Shown: positions 5,384-6,301 of the stretch, piece after piece
Numbering within the stretch: the first letter of the stretch is position 1
How the letters are laid out: every line of letters begins with the position of its first letter
Assembly (NCBI GenBank): GCA_947653315.1
Contig: CANTGP010000190.1
Location: 1 to 6,301, forward strand
Length of the DNA stretch: 6,301 nt
Direction: 5' to 3'
DNA from: an uncultured Lachnospiraceae bacterium
GTDB taxonomy: Bacteria > Bacillota > Clostridia > Lachnospirales > Lachnospiraceae
Notes under the pieces: generated by a model
The model's input: only the letters and a program-made list of their open reading frames with translations
The model's database searches: none
What the model was told of the DNA's origin: nothing
Translations under genes and position numbers: made by a program

Positions 5384-5929
5384 TTAATCCTCCCCGGTCA
5401 GGCGGACGGTTTTGTAATCATGTCCGGATGCCGGTAAAAATTTTCCTGTTAAATCCGCGGTTTTTATCTTAAGGCTGGAAGTGCATACACACGGATGGCA
5501 GCCGATATATTCTCCCTTCAGAACATCCTCGTCCATGAGAAGCTGCACCGCATGTTCCCTGTCATTCATCAATCCCATAATGCTTACCGCTCCCGGCTCT
5601 ATGTCCAAATACTTCAACATATCCTCCGAATCCGCAAAAGACAGTCTGGCCGAATTTATCTGCCCGGAAAGTTCTTTCGTCTTAAACTTCTTATCCCCCG
5701 GCATCATCAGCAGGTAAAACTTCGTCTTCTGTCTGTTGCAAAGAAACAGATTTTTACAAATTAAGACCCCTAGCACGGCATCAATCTCGTTACAGGCTTC
5801 CATATTGTCTGCCGGTTCATGGTCGGTACGCTTATACTCTATCCCAATACCGTCAAGAAAATCATAAGTCCGCACCTCCCTTGGAAGCCTTCCTTCCGTA
5901 TTTTCCGGTCTTCCGTCATAAAGTTCCAT
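5384..5929 (-). CDS. YbaK/PrdX-family aminoacyl-tRNA deacylase (ProXp-ala-like)
   Basis: Encodes 181 aa, the normal size for free-standing members. This family clears mischarged tRNA-Pro, typically Ala-tRNA-Pro, in the cytosol, backing up prolyl-tRNA synthetase. The family pattern runs through the protein: Lys59 followed by NLFLCNRQKTKFYLLMMPGDK, KTKELSGQINSARLSFAD (83-100), EPGAVSIMGLMND (111-123), and the substrate-pocket GCHP (143-146) with TSSLKI. Lys59 corresponds to the conserved lysine needed for deacylation. Where relatives I recall usually read HPCVNT or HPNTNT, this protein has HPCVCT, with Cys149 in the Asn position. ATG 5929 is preceded by AGGAGG (5938-5943) with an 8-nt spacer. 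The gene has its own promoter, a structured leader of about 137 nt and a terminator, so it forms a single-gene unit. The exact substrate is inferred from the family. Confidence 0.9.
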   Translation of the reverse strand: MELYDGRPENTEGRLPREVRTYDFLDGIGIEYKRTDHEPADNMEACNEIDAVLGVLICKNLFLCNRQKTKFYLLMMPGDKKFKTKELSGQINSARLSFADSEDMLKYLDIEPGAVSIMGLMNDREHAVQLLMDEDVLKGEYIGCHPCVCTSSLKIKTADLTGKFLPASGHDYKTVRLTGED

Positions 5930-6066
5930 TCACTCCGCCTCCTGTTTCATTTCCGTAAAGTCAACAACCCCGCTGCAGGCAACGGGCATCCATCTTTCAG
6001 CGCTGCAAGCAGCGGGTTGACCCTCGCGGCAGTCGCCAAACTGACATGATTTACCCCTTCACCCCG
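5930..6066 (-). promoter_or_regulatory. Structured 5' leader of the deacylase gene (switch or attenuator candidate)
   Basis: About 137 nt lie between the predicted transcript start and the deacylase ATG. Two similar hairpins, 6001-6014 (CGCTGC-AA-GCAGCG) and 5969-5986 (CCCGCTGC-AG-GCAACGGG, fully paired with a G-U on the minus strand), are spaced 30 nt apart. Their outer arms can pair with each other instead: GTCAA plus CCCGCTGC (5960-5964, 5969-5976) with 6009-6021, with a 4-nt bulge. The two inner arms can pair as well. Two alternative folds are therefore possible. No known riboswitch class is recognised. A possible 16-codon ORF overlaps the first hairpin. Confidence 0.5.
5997..6047 (-). 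CDS. Possible 16-aa leader peptide (MSVWRLPRGSTRCLQR)
   Basis: ATG 6047 is preceded by GAAGGGG (6060-6054) with a 6-nt spacer and lies about 20 nt after the predicted transcript start. The frame ends at TGA 5999-5997 after passing through the first leader hairpin, so a translating ribosome would melt that hairpin. Four of 16 residues are Arg, two of them CGA codons on either side of the single Pro (CCG). This arrangement is typical of attenuation peptides, but a frame this short can arise by chance. Confidence 0.35.
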   Translation of the reverse strand: MSVWRLPRGSTRCLQR

Positions 6067-6072
6067 TTTTTC

Positions 6073-6101
6073 ATTATACCCATGGGCGCCGCAGGAGTCA
6101 A
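6073..6101 (-). promoter_or_regulatory. Sigma-A promoter of the deacylase gene
   Basis: On the minus strand TTGACT (6101-6096, 5 of 6) is followed after exactly 17 nt by TATAAT (6078-6073, perfect). The start should be near 6066. The -35 sits inside GGTTGTTGACT (6106-6096), which recurs exactly at 5969-5959 in the leader. Confidence 0.82.
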
Positions 6102-6153
6102 CAACCGTATTTCCGCGGTCTTTTCTTCCGTTACCTATCATAAATCCGGGCAT

Positions 6154-6301
6154 TTTACCTTTGTCTTCCTGACTTACCGGGTAAAGGTTCAGACTGAAAT
6201 GTTATGTTTGTAGGTGGAGGCGGAGGCGGAGGCCGGACGCAAAAGCCAGGAACGGGATGCCCTGTCACGGTTTGTTCCTGCCGCCCTGTGCTCCCCTTGC
6301 C
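6154..6301. other. Right-edge segment with a (GGAGGC)3 run and two short frames open to the edge
   Basis: The hexamer GGAGGC is repeated three times at 6216-6233. On the plus strand a frame from ATG 6204 is open to the edge and reads MFV, seven Gly, then a Cys-containing RTQKPGTGCPVTVCSC. On the minus strand a frame open from the edge ends at TAA 6157-6155 and contains seven Pro followed by TNITFQSEPLPGKSGRQR. The plus ATG lacks a close ribosome site. At most one frame can be real and both may be chance; more sequence to the right is needed. Confidence 0.25.

Larger units (their letters stand above)
5959..6106. repeat. Exact 11-bp direct repeat AGTCAACAACC
   Basis: Copies at 5959-5969 and 6096-6106 begin 137 bp apart. 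One contains the -35 of the deacylase promoter; the other is in the leader about 30 nt before the start codon. The flanks do not match. Confidence 0.6.

Noticed and set aside
6110..6120. GACCGCGGAAA resembling the T-box ACCGCGG element
   Set aside because: The preceding GGUGG part is missing and the motif lies upstream of the promoter, so it would not be in the leader RNA.
5947..6153. 68-codon minus-strand frame upstream of the deacylase
   Set aside because: It spans the near-perfect deacylase promoter and the structured leader, has no family resemblance and no clear ribosome site.

Overview
The window looks like a piece of a Clostridia chromosome, most likely Lachnospiraceae-like. The evidence is strong AGGAGG-type ribosome binding sites, sigma-A style promoters with 17-nt spacers, an XRE regulator with membrane segments and a zinc ribbon, a PrdX/ProXp-ala type deacylase, and mid-range GC with A/T-rich intergenic tracts. 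This placement rests on general resemblance; no database search was possible.

Layout: one gene, a family 2 glycosyltransferase (75-1070), is on the plus strand, possibly preceded by the last codons of another plus-strand gene. All other genes are on the minus strand. Read in their own direction from the right edge they are: (1) a YbaK/PrdX-like aminoacyl-tRNA deacylase (5384-5929) with a well-formed promoter, a structured leader of about 137 nt containing a possible 16-codon upstream ORF, and a terminator; (2) an osmoprotectant (glycine betaine/choline type) ABC operon with its own promoter and a palindromic operator candidate, in the order permease, ATPase, lipoprotein binding protein; (3) a two-gene unit with an XRE regulator carrying two membrane helices and a zinc ribbon, followed by a small exported FG-GAP-like protein. 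The last gene converges on the glycosyltransferase.

How the genes work together: the three ABC genes form a complete importer if the permease homodimerises. The stem-loops and purine-rich leader before the binding-protein gene would suit separate dosing of that subunit, although this is inference. The XRE/FG-GAP pair looks like a one-component membrane regulator with a partner acting outside the membrane. The deacylase is probably an independent tRNA quality-control gene (clearing mischarged tRNA-Pro).

No rRNA, tRNA, CRISPR array, transposase or phage gene is visible. The most unusual signals are non-coding: the deacylase leader with mutually exclusive pairings, a GAAC-N4-GTTC (SOS-box-like) palindrome at the ABC promoter start site, a 60-nt near-palindrome that supplies the stop codon of the ATPase gene, three adjoining stem-loops between the ABC operon and the regulator gene, and a 9-bp tandem repeat at the start of the glycosyltransferase.
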